The notes beneath the pieces were generated by a model. It saw nothing but the letters and a program-made list of their open reading frames with translations, was not told the DNA's origin and ran no database searches. A DNA stretch of 64,000 nucleotides from Lichenostomus cassidix (lineage: Eukaryota; Chordata; Aves; Passeriformes; Meliphagidae): assembly GCA_008360975.2 (NCBI GenBank), contig CM039192.1:13083242-13147241 (forward strand), in the 5' to 3' direction. Positions 11,301-24,983 of this stretch are shown here, piece by piece (the stretch's first letter is position 1; each line of letters begins with the position of its first letter). A program made the position numbers and the translations under genes.

Positions 11301-14300
11301 CCTCCCATACATGGTCCAAAAGTAATAAATGGCCATTTTCTCCCAGCTGAAATGCAAAAGAGGGGGCAGGGACAGAACATGAGTACATAGGGGTCAAGCA
11401 CTAGAACATCAAGGAAGAATTCATAATGATTATTTTTAAAAGTTCCAATGCCAACTTTTTTCACCTTCTCAGGGTATTTGAGGGGAGGACACAAGGATAC
11501 AGAGCTTGTGCTTAGGCATCTATATTTTCTTCTAGGTCAGACTGAGCTAATGTAATAAAGTAGTGGAAAACCACTGATGGATCTTGGCTGAAGACATGGA
11601 TGTCAAACATTCTTTAGATAACAGAAACACTGTTTGACAGAAAAAGGTATTTGTTAGTGACTTTCCATCTACTATAAAGCACCTTGAGTTTTCTTGGCAC
11701 AGTGACTTGCCATATGGAGTGATGTGTGACCTGTGTTAATTTTGTTCCTATCAAGATATTTTGTTCAATTTCCACAGAGATGTTGTGATGGAAATTATTG
11801 GCTACACATGGCAGCAGGAATACATGAAAATTTGCAGCCTTTTTAGGACATTTAGAATGGTTCATAGTTCCATAACAAACTCCCAACAATTCTTTACCAT
11901 TATTTGTCCCTGTTATCAGAAAAAAATATCCTTGTGGTAAAAATAACATTACTTCATTTCCCAGTAATGAGGCAATTAACTAAGCTGTCCTTATACATTT
12001 TTTCCTAATACAAAATATTTGAATATTCAGTTGTTACTGTTACATTAAGACCTAACAGCAGTAAATTTCTTTAATGAAGACTCTTCCCCTGTACTTAAGG
12101 CAACAACTTTTCTTGAGTTAGCAATAACTATTCTAAAGGAAAGCTTTGGTCAGCCCTTGTTTCTATCTCTGTAATGGACAAAGATATTTTCCTCATTGTT
12201 TTTAGTGCTGAATCTCAAATTATTTTTTAGACCAGGACCATATTTTCACTGAATTCAAATCCAGCTGTTTGTACTCAGTAACATTGGTCGCTCTTCTTCA
12301 CAGCCCTTTAATTAATTTGCTCACAAATTCAGATATCTGGGAGATATTCAATCAAATTATCAACTTATTAGTTGTCAGGTGATGAATTTCAGATTATCAC
12401 AGATCATTTCATATCAACAACTACATCAGTTCTGCACCAGAGTTATAAACTGGATTTCTTTCAGCACCTACCCGTTTTGATTACCAATGTTACTGTATTT
12501 GTTTTATTTTAAATGTATTTTGCACTTTCACTAGTCCACTACTTTCACTGGTCCACTACTTTCCAGTAGAGTCCAAAGGCTGATATCAAGAATATCCTTA
12601 TAAAATCACTTTTAACAGTACTACTAGCATGTCCTAAATTTATTTTTAAAGACTAATAGGTATCCAGCTAAATGGAGTAATGTTTTTCTAGTCCACTGGG
12701 GTGATCACAGGAATATCAAGAGAATTATCTGAAGATGAGTTTCATCTGGTCTGAAACATCCTCATTAGCGCTGATGATGTTCATGTTGTAGAGAACCCAT
12801 TTTGACTTTAAAAACAGCAGCTAAAATACGCAAGGTTGAGAGGTAGGAAAAGTTGAGATAAAGTTTTTGCTCACAGAAATTGGAATAGCAGTGAAGTCAG
12901 CAGAGCAGCAGGAATCCTTTCTGACCTTTTTCATACATTTGCTAATCTAGTTTGCTTTGAAAGTGTGTCCCACATCTGTCACTGGGTGGGTGGGCACATG
13001 TTCATATGTGCAGTGACAGAAGAAATATGACCAACTGCAGAGTAAAGGGAAAGCTGAAGAAGGGAAGTAATACAGCTTGAAGCACTCCACACACAAAAAT
13101 GATCTGCTTCTGGCAAGAAAATCCTGATAAATCCAGAATATTAAAAATATTCTGTTTACCTAGGCAACCTGTGAGAAACAATGCCACACATTCAGACAAT
13201 TTTTAAATGGTAGCTCAAATACCCTTCCCCCATCTTCTCTCCAGTATTTTCATTTACAGAAATACTCATATAAACACCAGTATTTTTTTCCCAGAGCAAT
13301 GTAACTATATCCAACACCCCAGGTTGGTATCAGAAGTCTGCTTTAGCAATACTCCTGTGTACAGTGTTTATTACTTTTAAGAAAGAGACAGAGCTAAGGC
13401 TACAGAAAAAGAAACGTTTTCAACCTTTTGATTATATAAACTAATAAATATTCTCCTCCCAGACCTAGGATGCTTGAAGTCAATACTTTCTGAAAATAAA
13501 TTGTTTCTTACTTTCCATATTAAAAAAAGAAAAAACAATCAATAGAGGAGAGGTGGAAAGTTTTTCTTCACAGAATATTTTTACAGTACTTTATCTTTTT
13601 TCTTCTTCCCCCTTTTGTTCTCCTGAAGGACACTAAACATTAGAAAGCTAAAACAATCACAACTTTATGCGTCTTTGCAAATTCAGTTGAATTTAAAACA
13701 TGGACTCATGCACAGAGGTGACACACATGATTTTATATATTTGCTAGAGACAACTGCATTTCCTTTCCCCATAAGGTTTATTACCTGTCCTTATGCCACT
13801 CAATTTTAAATAAGGCTCTGACCTAGCAAAGCCTTATCCTATCATATGATCCATCATATCCTCACCCTGCATTGCCGATTTACAGTGAAGTACCAGATCT
13901 ATTGAAAACATACTGCCTTCCTGTGATTTATATTTGTGCAGGTCACTGAATCACAAGAGCTATTCAGTCTTCAGGGCAGGAATCATCTCTGATGATACAT
14001 CTGGTAAATGTATCACATTCATTCAGTAGCTAGAGTCCAAAATTACATTTCAGTTATACTGAAAAAACAACATTAATAATCAATAACAACAATTCTTTTC
14101 TAGCTTTATATTTGTGCAATAAATAACATCGGCGGCAGCAGTTGAGGAACATAAGATAATTTTCTGCAATCTTTCAAGATTTGTATTACCAAAATTAAGA
14201 AAAGGAAACTCTTTATGTTATTATAATAGAACAGGAACTCTGCTTAGCTTCATAATTATGAGTCTCTAAGGTTTCTTCAATTAAATGCCACCCCGAAGAA

Positions 14301-16609
14301 AAGAAACTGGAAGGAAGAACAGTTTGATTTTATTTTTTCATCTCTTTCTTCTTCTAGTTGAACTTTTTTAAGAAACGTCATGTTTTCCTGTGATAAAAGT
14401 GCAATGAATTCTATCCTATCCTCTCCCATTTCTCTGTGGTTCTGTTCAGTTAGATTAATATGGCTATGAATGGAATACAACTGTTTTGTAGCTCCCTCTG
14501 GAACTTAAAAAGGAAAATTGGATGACTTGGCAAAGCTCATTTGCACTCAGCAGCTTGACTAAAATCTATCTCAGGAAAAACAAGAAAACAATGTGAAACA
14601 AGTGTTAGAACAAACTGGCTTGCACAGGCCTGGGCTGTCGTCAGCATCAGCTGCTTGCCTGAATATTCTTCAAAAGAATGTCACTCACTAACCAAACTGC
14701 CAATGCTCTTTATTTAACGTAGTGAGATAACCCACTGGATGTTTTTCACTCGTGGAACAATGATAATTTCAAATCAAAAAACAGTCAAAACCAAACCCCA
14801 GAAAACCACCAAAGAAAAAAACTACAAATAAAACTTTTAAAAAATAAGACTTTAATCAAAATTTACCAGACTGCTCCTAACTGCAGGGTTAATGCCAATA
14901 CTTCCTGAGCAGTGGAGAGAAAGCAATGGTTGCCACAGTTCTCACTACATAATAACAATCAGGAAACGCTAGCTTCTCAGTGGTGGTGACAGAAGGATAC
15001 CTGCTGATTACAGGACAAAAACCTCATTAATATGGCCTCTCATTATACACTGCAATCACTATTTATATTTCATGAGATCATAGATCTTTAATGTGTAGTT
15101 CAGATCCCCTTTGGCTACAGAAATAAGAGGTAACCAGAGACAGAAGATAATGGCAAGAACTGCATGAGATCACCAAACCATGTTGGTTTTCAGCTGGACA
15201 GGATTCAGCTCACAGGCTGCTGCCAGGGCTTTGAGTATCTCCAAGTGCAGAAAAATGATCCATAATAAATCATCTTTTGGGATAAATGATGAAATTACCA
15301 CCATGACTGATAATGGTTGCATTAGCCTAAAACATGGATGTGAATTAAGTGGCCACACAACAAACAAGAAATAAGCCTTCTTATAATCGAGTGGATACTG
15401 TGGATCTTATAGTCACTTCAATGCTAAGGTTTACAGGTCCCTAAAACTAAAACATTTTTTTATTTTTGAAAAGCTCTAAATGTCTTCTCTGGAGCAAAAG
15501 GGAAGATCAGGCATAATCTCCATATCACTTCAATGCTCCTAGAATAAGGCTTCTAGCTGGGGAAGGTGGCAAGAACAGTTATTACTGAAATGAGGAGATA
15601 ACACATATCACAACATTCTGAAATATCTGGAGAGTAGTCAGTGGTGGCTGCAGACACAGTAGTGGTGAGCTGGATAGTCTGGAGTAAGTAATTCTGGAGA
15701 ATGACACCCAGTTTTGTCAAAGAATTAATGAATTAATCAAAGGAATGTGTCTGAATGTATTCTGGCTATTAAATCTGATTATTACTATTAAGATGTAGTT
15801 TTCCATTATGTTACCTGTTTCTTTCGTAATGTCTTAGCAAAATAAACCAAACCAAACCAAAACTCAATGGTAGTTTTATGATATTTCCTTTCTTTAAAAT
15901 CAAGGGCAGATTCTACCTTACTTTGCACCATGCAACATCATTTGCTCTGCTGCCAAACGACTGCAGTTACCTCTATTATGGCTGGCATCAATACAAGCCC
16001 TTTAAGCTTTGAAGTCAATAAATAGAGTAACAGAAAATTTAGCACAAAACGGGTTACTGACAAACCACAATAATTTCTTAGAAAAACTCAAGCTACTTAA
16101 GCAAGAGTCTGGTATGTCCTGAGGCCAGTGCCATCTCTCAATTTACACTGTGTTTTACTGGAAGAGACTCTAAGCCAAAGAGAAAAGCATTAAATCTACT
16201 GCTTTAAAACATTTCATCCTCCCATTCAAATAGGTTCATTAAGTAAATCTGACATATAGCACTGAAAACTCTTTACATGCTGCAAATATTTCCTTACAAA
16301 TCAACACTAAGAAAGAAATTCAAGCCTGGTCCTACAGCTTCTTTTTTGAAATTTCAGTGAGAAATTGAGATTTAATCTCATCTGTATTGAATTAAGCACC
16401 TTAAATTAGCAATACAAAATCAGTATTTCTGAGCCCTCATGAATCTAAGTGACAGGTGAAGAAAGACCTCCAGCTCAGACACATGGAGTACTTGATCAAG
16501 ACAGAAGTGAACACAGCTCACTCATATTTAAAACATTCTTTCATATATTTTTAATAAAATAACTGATACAAATTCAAAACCAACTTCATAAATCAAACAT
16601 TATTCAATG
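8318..16609. other. Long AT-rich non-coding stretch
   Basis: No coding frame, RNA gene or recognised transposon is visible across about 8.3 kb. The longest open frames (for example 11614-11949 on -) have compositions typical of chance frames. The small pocket 9095-9260 is less AT-rich, retains several CpGs and could be an old regulatory block, but nothing in it is diagnostic. A 17-bp tandem duplication lies at 12525-12558, and A-rich low-complexity stretches lie near 14776-14850 and 15844-15862 (short AAACC repeats). Confidence 0.6.
12525..12558. repeat. 17-bp tandem duplication
   Basis: Two adjacent 17-nt copies (12525-12541 and 12542-12558) of a CTTTCACT(A/G)GTCCACTA unit differ at one position. 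This looks like a small replication-slippage duplication with no obvious function. Confidence 0.75.
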
Positions 16610-16900
16610 TACGAGGCTTCAAGGTTTCCCCTGTTATGGCTGTGAGCGTGCCTGTCTCCGAGACAAGGGTTTTGCACTTGAATGCTTGAGGTTTTATGAA
16701 AGGTTTATTGGATTTCTTAGTCCCTTAAGGGGAAACCCTTTAAATGTCTTTGCAATTATAAGTCTAATAACAATTTCAGCTCTTGGACAGAGCCTTGACT
16801 TGACAAAGATAAGGAACTGGAAGTTGCTCAGTCAATACAAAGCTATTAATCTCTGTCACCCCGCTGTCATTGTGGCTCAGGGAAACAATGTAGTTTCTTG
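16610..16900. promoter_or_regulatory. Candidate conserved regulatory block (GATA/SOX-type motifs)
   Basis: This block is more complex in sequence than its AT-rich flanks. It contains AGATAAG (16807-16813), a strong GATA-factor type site. It also contains CATTGT (16868-16873) facing ACAATG (16885-16890) across 11 nt, an inverted pair of SOX-type cores. Several CpGs remain in the first 60 bases and near 16861. Motifs this short occur by chance. Enhancer function and cross-species conservation are inferred, not seen. Confidence 0.25.
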
Positions 16901-18335
16901 ACCTACGTGAAGCCGTGTAGTGATTTTATTCAGGATGTCAGCATTCATCAGCACAGATTTTGTCACACCCCAACTCACTTGAAGAGCTCCCAGTTCTTTA
17001 TCTTGACTGCATTGACACCCTTCAGATACCAGCAGTTTGTTTCAGTCTCTGCTTATTATTATTATTTAGCACCTACTCATGTGTAAAAGCCTTCAAGAAT
17101 AAAGTTTTGGATTGGAATATAAGCAGTTTCATCAGTGCCTTCTGTGTCCTCAGAGGACAGTTTTAAGTTGCCAAATGCTATACGTGCTTGCATATTCAAA
17201 TGAAGGTTAATTTTGTTCATCTTCAGTAAAATTAGATTAGTATTTTTCCTTAGTGATGCGCTTTTTAATGTCATCCTATCTCTATCTTGAAAAATAGTGT
17301 GAGAGCATAGATCAAACTCTTAGCAAATTATCCTGCCAATGTTATCACAGGAATGCACAATTAGGGTGGTTTTGTCTTAAATAAGCCAAATTTCTCTTTC
17401 TTTCTTGGTTAGTGTACCCTTGCTGTAGGAGAAACTACAGCCCTGATTAGATAATGGACCTATTCTAAAGTCTTTGTGAGCAATGAAAACACTCCTCACT
17501 TTCTTCTGGAAGACTTTGGAAAAGACTACAGCGATAGTTTGTAGAGACTTCGCTAAATATCACATGCAAACAGTAAATTGATGTAAAAAGAAGTCATCTG
17601 ACCACTTCACAGAATGATGACTGCACTCAACCCTTTAATAAATATTTCCTAAAGGGATTTCTGAGTAACAAAAATGTGTACCACAAGAAAATTTAAATAA
17701 ATTATGAATACTATAAGAATGATGATTAGATGGGTTATTTTAACTGCCAAACACCAGCTTATAATATTATACTAAACAATATATATATGAATACTAGCAA
17801 AACCTAGCAAATATTAGCAAATATAATATAATAGCAAATATTAGTAATCTCCTCATGAAAATACTTAGCAGTAGAGTGTTCTTGTACTACACTAAATGTA
17901 AAGTAACTTCACTGGCTTCAGCAAAACCATTTTAGAATTTCTCTGATAAATAAAATTCTAAAAGTGAGATGACATTCTACCAAATTTGCAATGTAGATAA
18001 TTTTATATTGTATCATGAACATGGATGATACAGTTAAATTGCAAGGGTGTTTTGTTTCTGGGGTTTCTGTTTCGTTTTGGGGTTTTTTCAGTGACTATTT
18101 TAAATGCAAGGAACTACAAGAGAAAACTAACTAAAATTGCAGCAATCAATTATATTTCTTTCAGACAGCCTAGGAGTTTTCTATCAACACATTTTTCCTT
18201 TTTTTTTAAATCTCTTCTTCATCACTCTTCAATTTGTCCCTTTATGATGTTCCCTTCTTTGTCATACTATCCTTGTATTCTTACTCTTCCTTGCCCTTGC
18301 ATCTGTTTCTACTCTCCATCTGTTTTGCTGAACAG
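16901..18335. other. Non-coding stretch leading into a pyrimidine-rich tract
   Basis: AT-rich DNA with no recognised gene. An AT-rich degenerate repeat lies at 17794-17844. From about 18180 the plus strand becomes strongly pyrimidine-rich, and this tract ends in the candidate splice acceptor at 18334-18335. The lack of purines removes stop codons and produces the longest open frame in the window (18025-18579, 184 codons), which I do not regard as a gene. Confidence 0.55.
17794..17844. repeat. Degenerate AT-rich short tandem repeat
   Basis: Four irregular copies of a TAGCAAA(TATTA) motif occur within about 50 bases. It is a simple-sequence tract that arose locally, and no transposon ends are seen. 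Confidence 0.6.
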
Positions 18336-18504
18336 GTTGCAGAGCAAGTTATATAATAACTTTCAAATCCTCCTGCTGAAATTGGCTGCAACCAGCCTGC
18401 TGGTCTTACACTTGCTGAGTCAACCTGCTCTCTTAGATGTAGTCCTTCCAGTGTACAAGACTGACAGAGGCTGTGCTGCTTCAGCAAAGTCACCATGGGT
18501 AAAG
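18336..18504 (+). other. Candidate exon (possibly lncRNA or 5' coding exon)
   Basis: A long pyrimidine tract (about 18270-18328) ends TTTTGCTGAACAG, a textbook 3' splice site, with AG at 18334-18335. After 169 nt, a normal vertebrate internal exon size, comes AAAG/GTGAGA, a strong 5' splice site with GT at 18505-18506. Only one forward frame stays open throughout, reading ...LLLKLAATSLLVLHLLSQPALL... and ending KSPWVK; I do not recognise it. In another frame the last ten bases read ATGGGTAAAG behind CACC, a near-ideal Kozak context, so it could instead be a 5' exon whose coding begins at 18495. A non-coding RNA exon is equally possible. No partner exons were identified, and good splice-site pairs also occur by chance in long introns. 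Confidence 0.3.
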
Positions 18505-21500
18505 GTGAGAGTAGGCAGCTGCAAAAATAAGCTAAGAATTACCTTCAAATTTAATTTTCATCTGTGTTTTTCTCTGTAGGCTTCAGAGTATGAAGGTTTT
18601 GAAGTTGTTTTGTAATGTGGGTTCACCTGGTTGAGCAAAGTAGTTCCATTACTTTCTTTTGTTACACTGAACAACCCTAAAAATCAACTCGCTCAGAAGA
18701 CATTCTTTAATGTGTCTTCTGGTAGCTACAGAAATTGAAATGAATGGGAAACTGAATTAATGCATCATTTGTCTTAATCCTGTCAAGGCAAGAATCTATG
18801 AATCCTTGAAGTCCATAAAGCTGTTCCCAGTAGCACAGGATTAGCACCTACAGGTATAGTTGGAATTGCAATTTTTCTCCTACTTTTTTGCACTGATATA
18901 TTTTATATTAAACCAATTGCCAGTATCTTTCTGTGTATTTTCTTCCTCAGCTATCACTCTCCCTCCTGTCAGTCTTTCTGTGGTCTTTAGCTTTTCCTCA
19001 TTATCCCATTAATCACATTTTTTGACATTACCACCATCACTAGGAAAGAATATCAATCTTACATATTGTGGATATACTTCAAAATTTCATGACTCTTTAA
19101 GCCCAAGTCCTTCTCCCTGTTGTCTGCATGTAGATGTGTGCATGTGTTTATGCACACACGTGCAGCATCTGCCACAAGAAGCCCGCAGTTACTCAGGGCT
19201 GTCAATACACAATAACAAAAGCAGCAACACAGAGGCTAATGCCAATTACAGAGCCCAGGATTGTATCATTCATTCTGATCTCTCACACCATTTCATTAAT
19301 ACTTGTTTATCAACACAAGCCAGTACTTTTCATCCTTCTGGGTCAGTGCCAGCGCTACATTGCAGTTTGACCAAGTGTACTGCAAAATGTGCACACTGTC
19401 TCATTCCCTGATACACTGTGCACAGCTGCCATCTCCTTTTAACCTCTCTCGATGCAAATTAGATGGGGTTGACAGGAGAGCACAAACAGATTTTAGGAGG
19501 TAATATTTTTGTACAATAAGTGATCTCATTATTAATTTAGCATTTTCTTTTTCTTTCAGTCTCTCCATTCTTGAATTCCACTTGGTAGTTTCTTTCCAAT
19601 AGTTCACAAAATTATATTCTCAGATGTGCTCAAACATTATTTCACATCCTCACAACAAAACACCCAAAACTTTGGTCTTTGTTTTGGGGTTCTTTTCTAT
19701 CTTTGTTCATTCTGTTATTGAGTATTTATCCCCATTCCATCTCACGTGGCCAAAGCAGGTTTGCCCACAGTCAGACCTTCTGAGAAAGATACAGACAGTA
19801 TCACATATGGTCCACCAGGAACAAGGTGTGAATTTCTGGCTACTGATCCAGCTTGAAGACAGACAAGTTCATGGTAAGAACACAATTCCATATGCAATCT
19901 AGCAGTGCCTGTTACCAACTCCATGGCCCACTTTCTGGGCACCCAGATGAGGCACCAAATATTTCCTCCTGACTTGCTTCTCGACTTTCTCATCACTTTT
20001 ATAACACTGAAAGAGTTCATCCCATATGATAAATACAAATTTTTTTACTTCCTTCAACCTACAGGATGTTTAGATTCTAAAGCAGTTTATAATGCCTGTG
20101 GCTTCACACCACTTTCGAGTTCCAATTTTTTCTTAAAATGTCACTGGCTATTTTTTGCCTCACTATATAATAAATTTGAAATAACAATAGTTCAACTTTA
20201 ATATATGGTGATTCTTGAATTCTGAGGTTCCCTCTTTCACTCTCTTTATCTTAATACTAAGGAATTAATTCCTCTGCTTCAATTTTATCTTACTGGATGA
20301 TAATATATTTGTAGTGACCAAATAATTAGTGACTGTGAAACACTTTTAGTGTCTAGAAGCAGTGTTCCATCTAAAGCACTAAATAAAAGCTATATGTTAG
20401 CAGTACTCTCGGTTAAGTGTGTCAGTTTGAAAAAATCAACAATATGTGACAATTAAAGTAAAAATAGGCCTCTGTTATCAATCTACAAATGACAGTTCAA
20501 AAGGTAATAAAATATTCATGTGATTAAAAATAGAGGTTTTCTGATATAGCACAAGGAAATTCTCTTTGATTAAATGGTTGTTTAATCTGTCGGTCTCTCT
20601 GGGCAGATCACATTTAAGTGAAAAACCCTTTAAGATCACAGTATCCATAAAACCATAAAATCAGCTCCTTTGAATTTGAGTATATGTTAGTGACTCTGGC
20701 ACTGTAAATTTTCACTGTATAACTACTTTCATTTGTAAGTTATGTTGTAAAAGTGAGATTACACTGTAAACCCTTCTCCTTTGCTATGAATAAAACAGAG
20801 GTATAGCCAGAAATGCTTCCTGAGCTGCAGAAGCTGGAATCGCAGCATGTGAAACCAAGTGCTTCTCCCAGAATGCTTTCAGAAAAAAATGCTCCATCTG
20901 CCTGATACTAAATGGGAACAGATTTAAATGCATTTTAAAATAATTGAGAGTTTATTATATAGAAAGATTTTGTAAGTCAAAATATTTCCGCTGTTTTGGC
21001 ATGATTGTTACAAATCAACATTTCCAGAAATGTTTTCTTTTGCCAAGAATTCTGATGCAATGTTACTTCCCATTACATTGAAATTTGCTTTAAGAGAATG
21101 CAATAGTTATTAGTGATTTATAGCGAAGTAAAGAAGAATCAAGCCAAACATTTCTCATTAAATCTCCAGTTTACTTTGGCTGTGCCTCACTTCATCATTT
21201 TGAATAACACTTCTCAGGAGAATTCACAAATCAGTATTTATGCTAATTTTTTTCAAGATTTTTAGAAAAACTTGCAGTCAGTGCATTGAGTAATAAAAGA
21301 GGAGTTGAAAAATGCAGTGCTTCATCTACAAGATGACCCAGTAGAATAGTAGCATAGCAAACCTTTGTTTGACAAAAGGCTGGGACAGTTCCAGTGCTCA
21401 TTCACTGGATGTTAAAAGCATGACAGGATGAAAATTTTGCTTCATGAAATCAGAATTAGGACTGAAATTTACTAAGCTCCCCTCCCCAGAATATATTTAT

Positions 21501-24500
21501 GAAAAAAATAAAACAAAACAAAATAAAAAAAATGTAAAACCAAAGAAAATAAAAAGGTAAAAAAAATAAAACACCACCACCACACCCCCCCCCCCCATTA
21601 TTATTTATTTTAAATGAAATTCTGGAACAAGAAAGACCTTGGTTTTATGAAGCATTTCAAATGCAACAGAACCATGTAGGCTAGAATGGTACAATTGTCA
21701 TGTGTTTGTGTTTCCATTTTTGCTCTCAGGTGAGATTTTACTCCAAGGCCTTAAGTAAGTCTCTTGTTCTCTATCTCAATAAAATCACAAATGCAAAATG
21801 AAGTTGTATTTCTTAACATATACCAGAATTTGGGGAAATAATTCTTCTTATAAAATCTGAACTCTTTCTGAAAACAAGTTTAAAAATTTCAATGGGAGCA
21901 CTAACTTGGCAAGGAATAAGTAGAATTCTACTATGTTTAAGTTTTGAGCTTCTAGATTTTCACAGCTCACACAAATTGGAGTGTATTTGGGTTTATTTAT
22001 TCACAAATCATGGTATGTTACTAGACAGATTTGATCTCATTCAGGGATGAACCCTTCCAGAGAGAAAAACTATTATGCATTAATTGCTCTTATATAGCTG
22101 CTGGAAAAATTTGTTTGTCGTCTCATGTCTCCTTATTCACCTTGGTACAGATCTGTGGGTGTAATAACCATAAAATTATCTGAGTGTCTTATTATTGTAC
22201 TATTACTGAAATGTAACATGACTCTTTAGGTTCAGATTGCTACTCGACCACTTTGGGTCTGGAAGTTGTTGCTATGAACAGCAGCATATTTTTTCACTTA
22301 TACACAGAAAACATCAACACTCTGGAGTCTTTTATAATAGCAACTGGAAAAAAGGTCTTAAAAATTAGTTAAGGTGGCCAGCATGAAAATTTCTTTCTAT
22401 GAAACAGAAGTTACCTACACAACATCCAAACATCAGGAACTCAAAAGTGTAATTAGAATTCTGAACAGAAAAACAGAGTGCCCTGATTGTACAGGGCCAA
22501 TGAAAAATGTGAGCAACACTTGAAGTCTTTCAAGCAGACAAGGCAGTGGTGCTCCACAAAAGACAGGCGAAAATCATATTATGTTAACTTAAAAATAATG
22601 AAATAAGAGAGTTCAAATACTACATTCTAGCTCTGGCAGCAGACTACAGAGATTGGAAGTATTTAGCTAATTTTGGAAGCTAGTGGATTCTTCTCTCAAA
22701 GACTTTTTTTTGGTTTTAACTCTTAGAATTTACACATTTTATTAAGAACTTCAGTCAGAAAGTACAACAGTTTCTTCTCCTTTCTCCTCTATTTCATCTC
22801 TTCACTATTGCCTTTGAACTCTGGGTAAACTGGATTTGGTTTTAAGTTGCATATCTATTACATCTTCATATGGCCTCTGACAGTGCACCTATTTTGAAAT
22901 CGGATGTTTATACAAGAAAGAAATTTTACTCTTCAAAAAGACCAAAAAACCATCTCACATTAAATACAAACTTGTGATAGAAGTCTGTTTTGAAGAATTG
23001 TGAGAAGAAGAAAAGAAAACTGGTGGTATTTTAAACACTAAAAGCAATTGTACATGTCACCCAAAATGCCATTAACACAGAATTCAACAAAAAGATTTGT
23101 TTGAATAAAGACTGCAGCATTCGCCACTGAACACTTTTCTAAATGGGAAGCCTATCAGTATACTCTTAGTCTGCACACATTTTATTGTGCCATGCATGAA
23201 GACAAAGCTAATTTGAATTTAGTCTAGAGGTGATTGTCTAGAACTCTGCAACTACACTTACAGCAGCTCTACATCAGGTCCTGTTTTAATACACATGCAC
23301 AAAAATTATAATGAGGCAATTACAAACATCACACACAGAAAGGCAGGAAATGACAGCAGGGGTCACTACATACCTTATTCCGAGAAGAACACACTTAAAA
23401 ACACCCACACACATCACTACAAATTCTGCTAAAGGCCAAGTACAGCTCTCAACATGACCTGTTTCCCTTAAGAACAGACCTTAAAGAAATGGTCTGTTCC
23501 ACAAGATACCTTAAGGTTTGCTTTAATGAATTTGCTGTGTGTTACATTTTTTTTCTTTCCTCCCCCAGTGTATTTTTTCCCTAGGGTTAATTTGCAATTA
23601 TTAACTGGGATAAAGAATAGGAAGAAGAGGTAAAAGTTTACAAGACAACATCAGTGTAAATGCTGAATGTAAATGAGAACAAAGGTCTGTGTGCTAAGAT
23701 AGATGGTCAAGGGAAAAAAGGCTAAGATACCACCACAGACTTGTAATAGAACAAAATTCAATTCTCTCTGGTAGACAATGTTATCTAACAGCTATTTATT
23801 TGTCAATTGTTTGCAGATATGTTTTCAGCTTTTAGGTAAATTACCAAATTCCATCTCTTTCTGATTTTCTTCAAGAACACTCCCACACGTTGTGCCTTAT
23901 CAACCAAAGATAGCCATGTTTAAGAAATGAAACATATATATGCAAATGCCTTTCAAAAATGTCTGTAAATATTGAAAAAACAAAGTACACATGAAAAATT
24001 TCAGCCAGAGACAAATTTACAGTAACGCATATGAAAATTGTATAAACAAACAACCTCACAACCCCACAAAAAGAAATTAAAGAACTAGCATTGTAAAAAT
24101 TTCCTGCTGATAGGCAAGATTTGTTTAAAAGACAAACAAGGCATTTCCACATATATGATTGAATCTATGATTAAAGTTCCAACAATTTCAATCTCTGGAA
24201 CAAACATTAAGAATCACGATTAATTTTTGTTTAACAAAATTCCACATATCTTTCCTCTACATCAAGGAACTTACTTTAAATAACTGAAACTAGCTGATTC
24301 AGGAAAGATCTTTTGTTATGGTAGTCACCAGGTTTGCTGTTCTGACAACAGAGATGAGTCTTTCACTGAAGGTTCAAAGACAGTAATGGGAGTAATATAA
24401 ATAACAGGTATGAAAATGACAATTAGGAGGAACGGTACAAGCCGTAAAGGGACTGTCAAAGTCGAGTAGGGAAAGTAAAAACAGGTTGTAAAAGGAGTAA

Positions 24501-24609
24501 TGTCTGTAACATTAGTGAACATATTCTAACTGCTTCTAATTCCAATAGCTCAGCTGGGGACACTGCTATAAGGGAGGAAGGCAGGGTCGTTGAAAGTCAG
24601 GAACAGAGC
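18505..24609. other. Long AT-rich non-coding stretch
   Basis: No recognised gene or transposon. Many short open frames are present (98 codons or fewer after 18600) without family resemblance. It contains the A-rich/C-run simple repeat at 21500-21596. If the candidate exon at 18336-18504 is real, the region just downstream would be its intron. Confidence 0.6.
21500..21596. repeat. A-rich low-complexity tract ending in CAC repeats and C12
   Basis: About 75 bases of A with scattered T, C and G are followed by a short ACC/CA stretch and twelve consecutive C (21585-21596). It has simple-sequence character. There are no target-site duplications or element body that would make it a retroposon tail. 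C runs like this are prone to length polymorphism and sequencing error. Confidence 0.8.
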
Positions 24610-24800
24610 ACACCAAATTCCACATTTGATGGGTTCATTCATTGCAGGGCTGTAATTAGGCAGCTTTATGTTAGCTCAGGTGTATTTACAGTCACACATC
24701 TCAGCTGCCTGAGAGGATGCCTGTAAATTTTGGTGTAACTAATGCCAATCACAATGTCGTAAGTGGGGTGGTAACGACCTCAGAGTCCTGAAGCCAGGCC
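24610..24800. promoter_or_regulatory. Candidate non-coding regulatory block
   Basis: This is a compositionally balanced block in AT-rich surroundings. It has a TAATTA core in CTGTAATTAGGC (about 24651-24662), a CAGCTG E-box (about 24702-24707) and retained CpGs at the right side. It lies about 180 bp left of a CR1 fragment. Function is inferred only from composition and generic motifs. Confidence 0.2.
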
Positions 24801-24983
24801 AAGATCTAGATAGGAATCATGCACCAGTGCCTGACTGAAAAAAAAAGAAAAAAACATCTATAATCCTATACTGTGGTGATTACATCCTCAAAGTGAGGGT
24901 TTCAAACTCAGACCTAAAAAGGAGCTTCTTTTGCATTTACAAGCAGCTGTGGACAGACCTACAGATCTACAGATAGCAGGAAC

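Noticed and set aside
11614..11949. 111-codon open frame (-)
   Set aside because: No recognisable domain, no supporting splice sites, and composition typical of chance frames.
18025..18579. Longest open frame (184 codons, +)
   Set aside because: It spans the polypyrimidine tract and the proposed intron-exon limits, lacks a recognisable domain, and is open because the strand is poor in purines. Only the splice-bounded part 18336-18504 is kept as a candidate.
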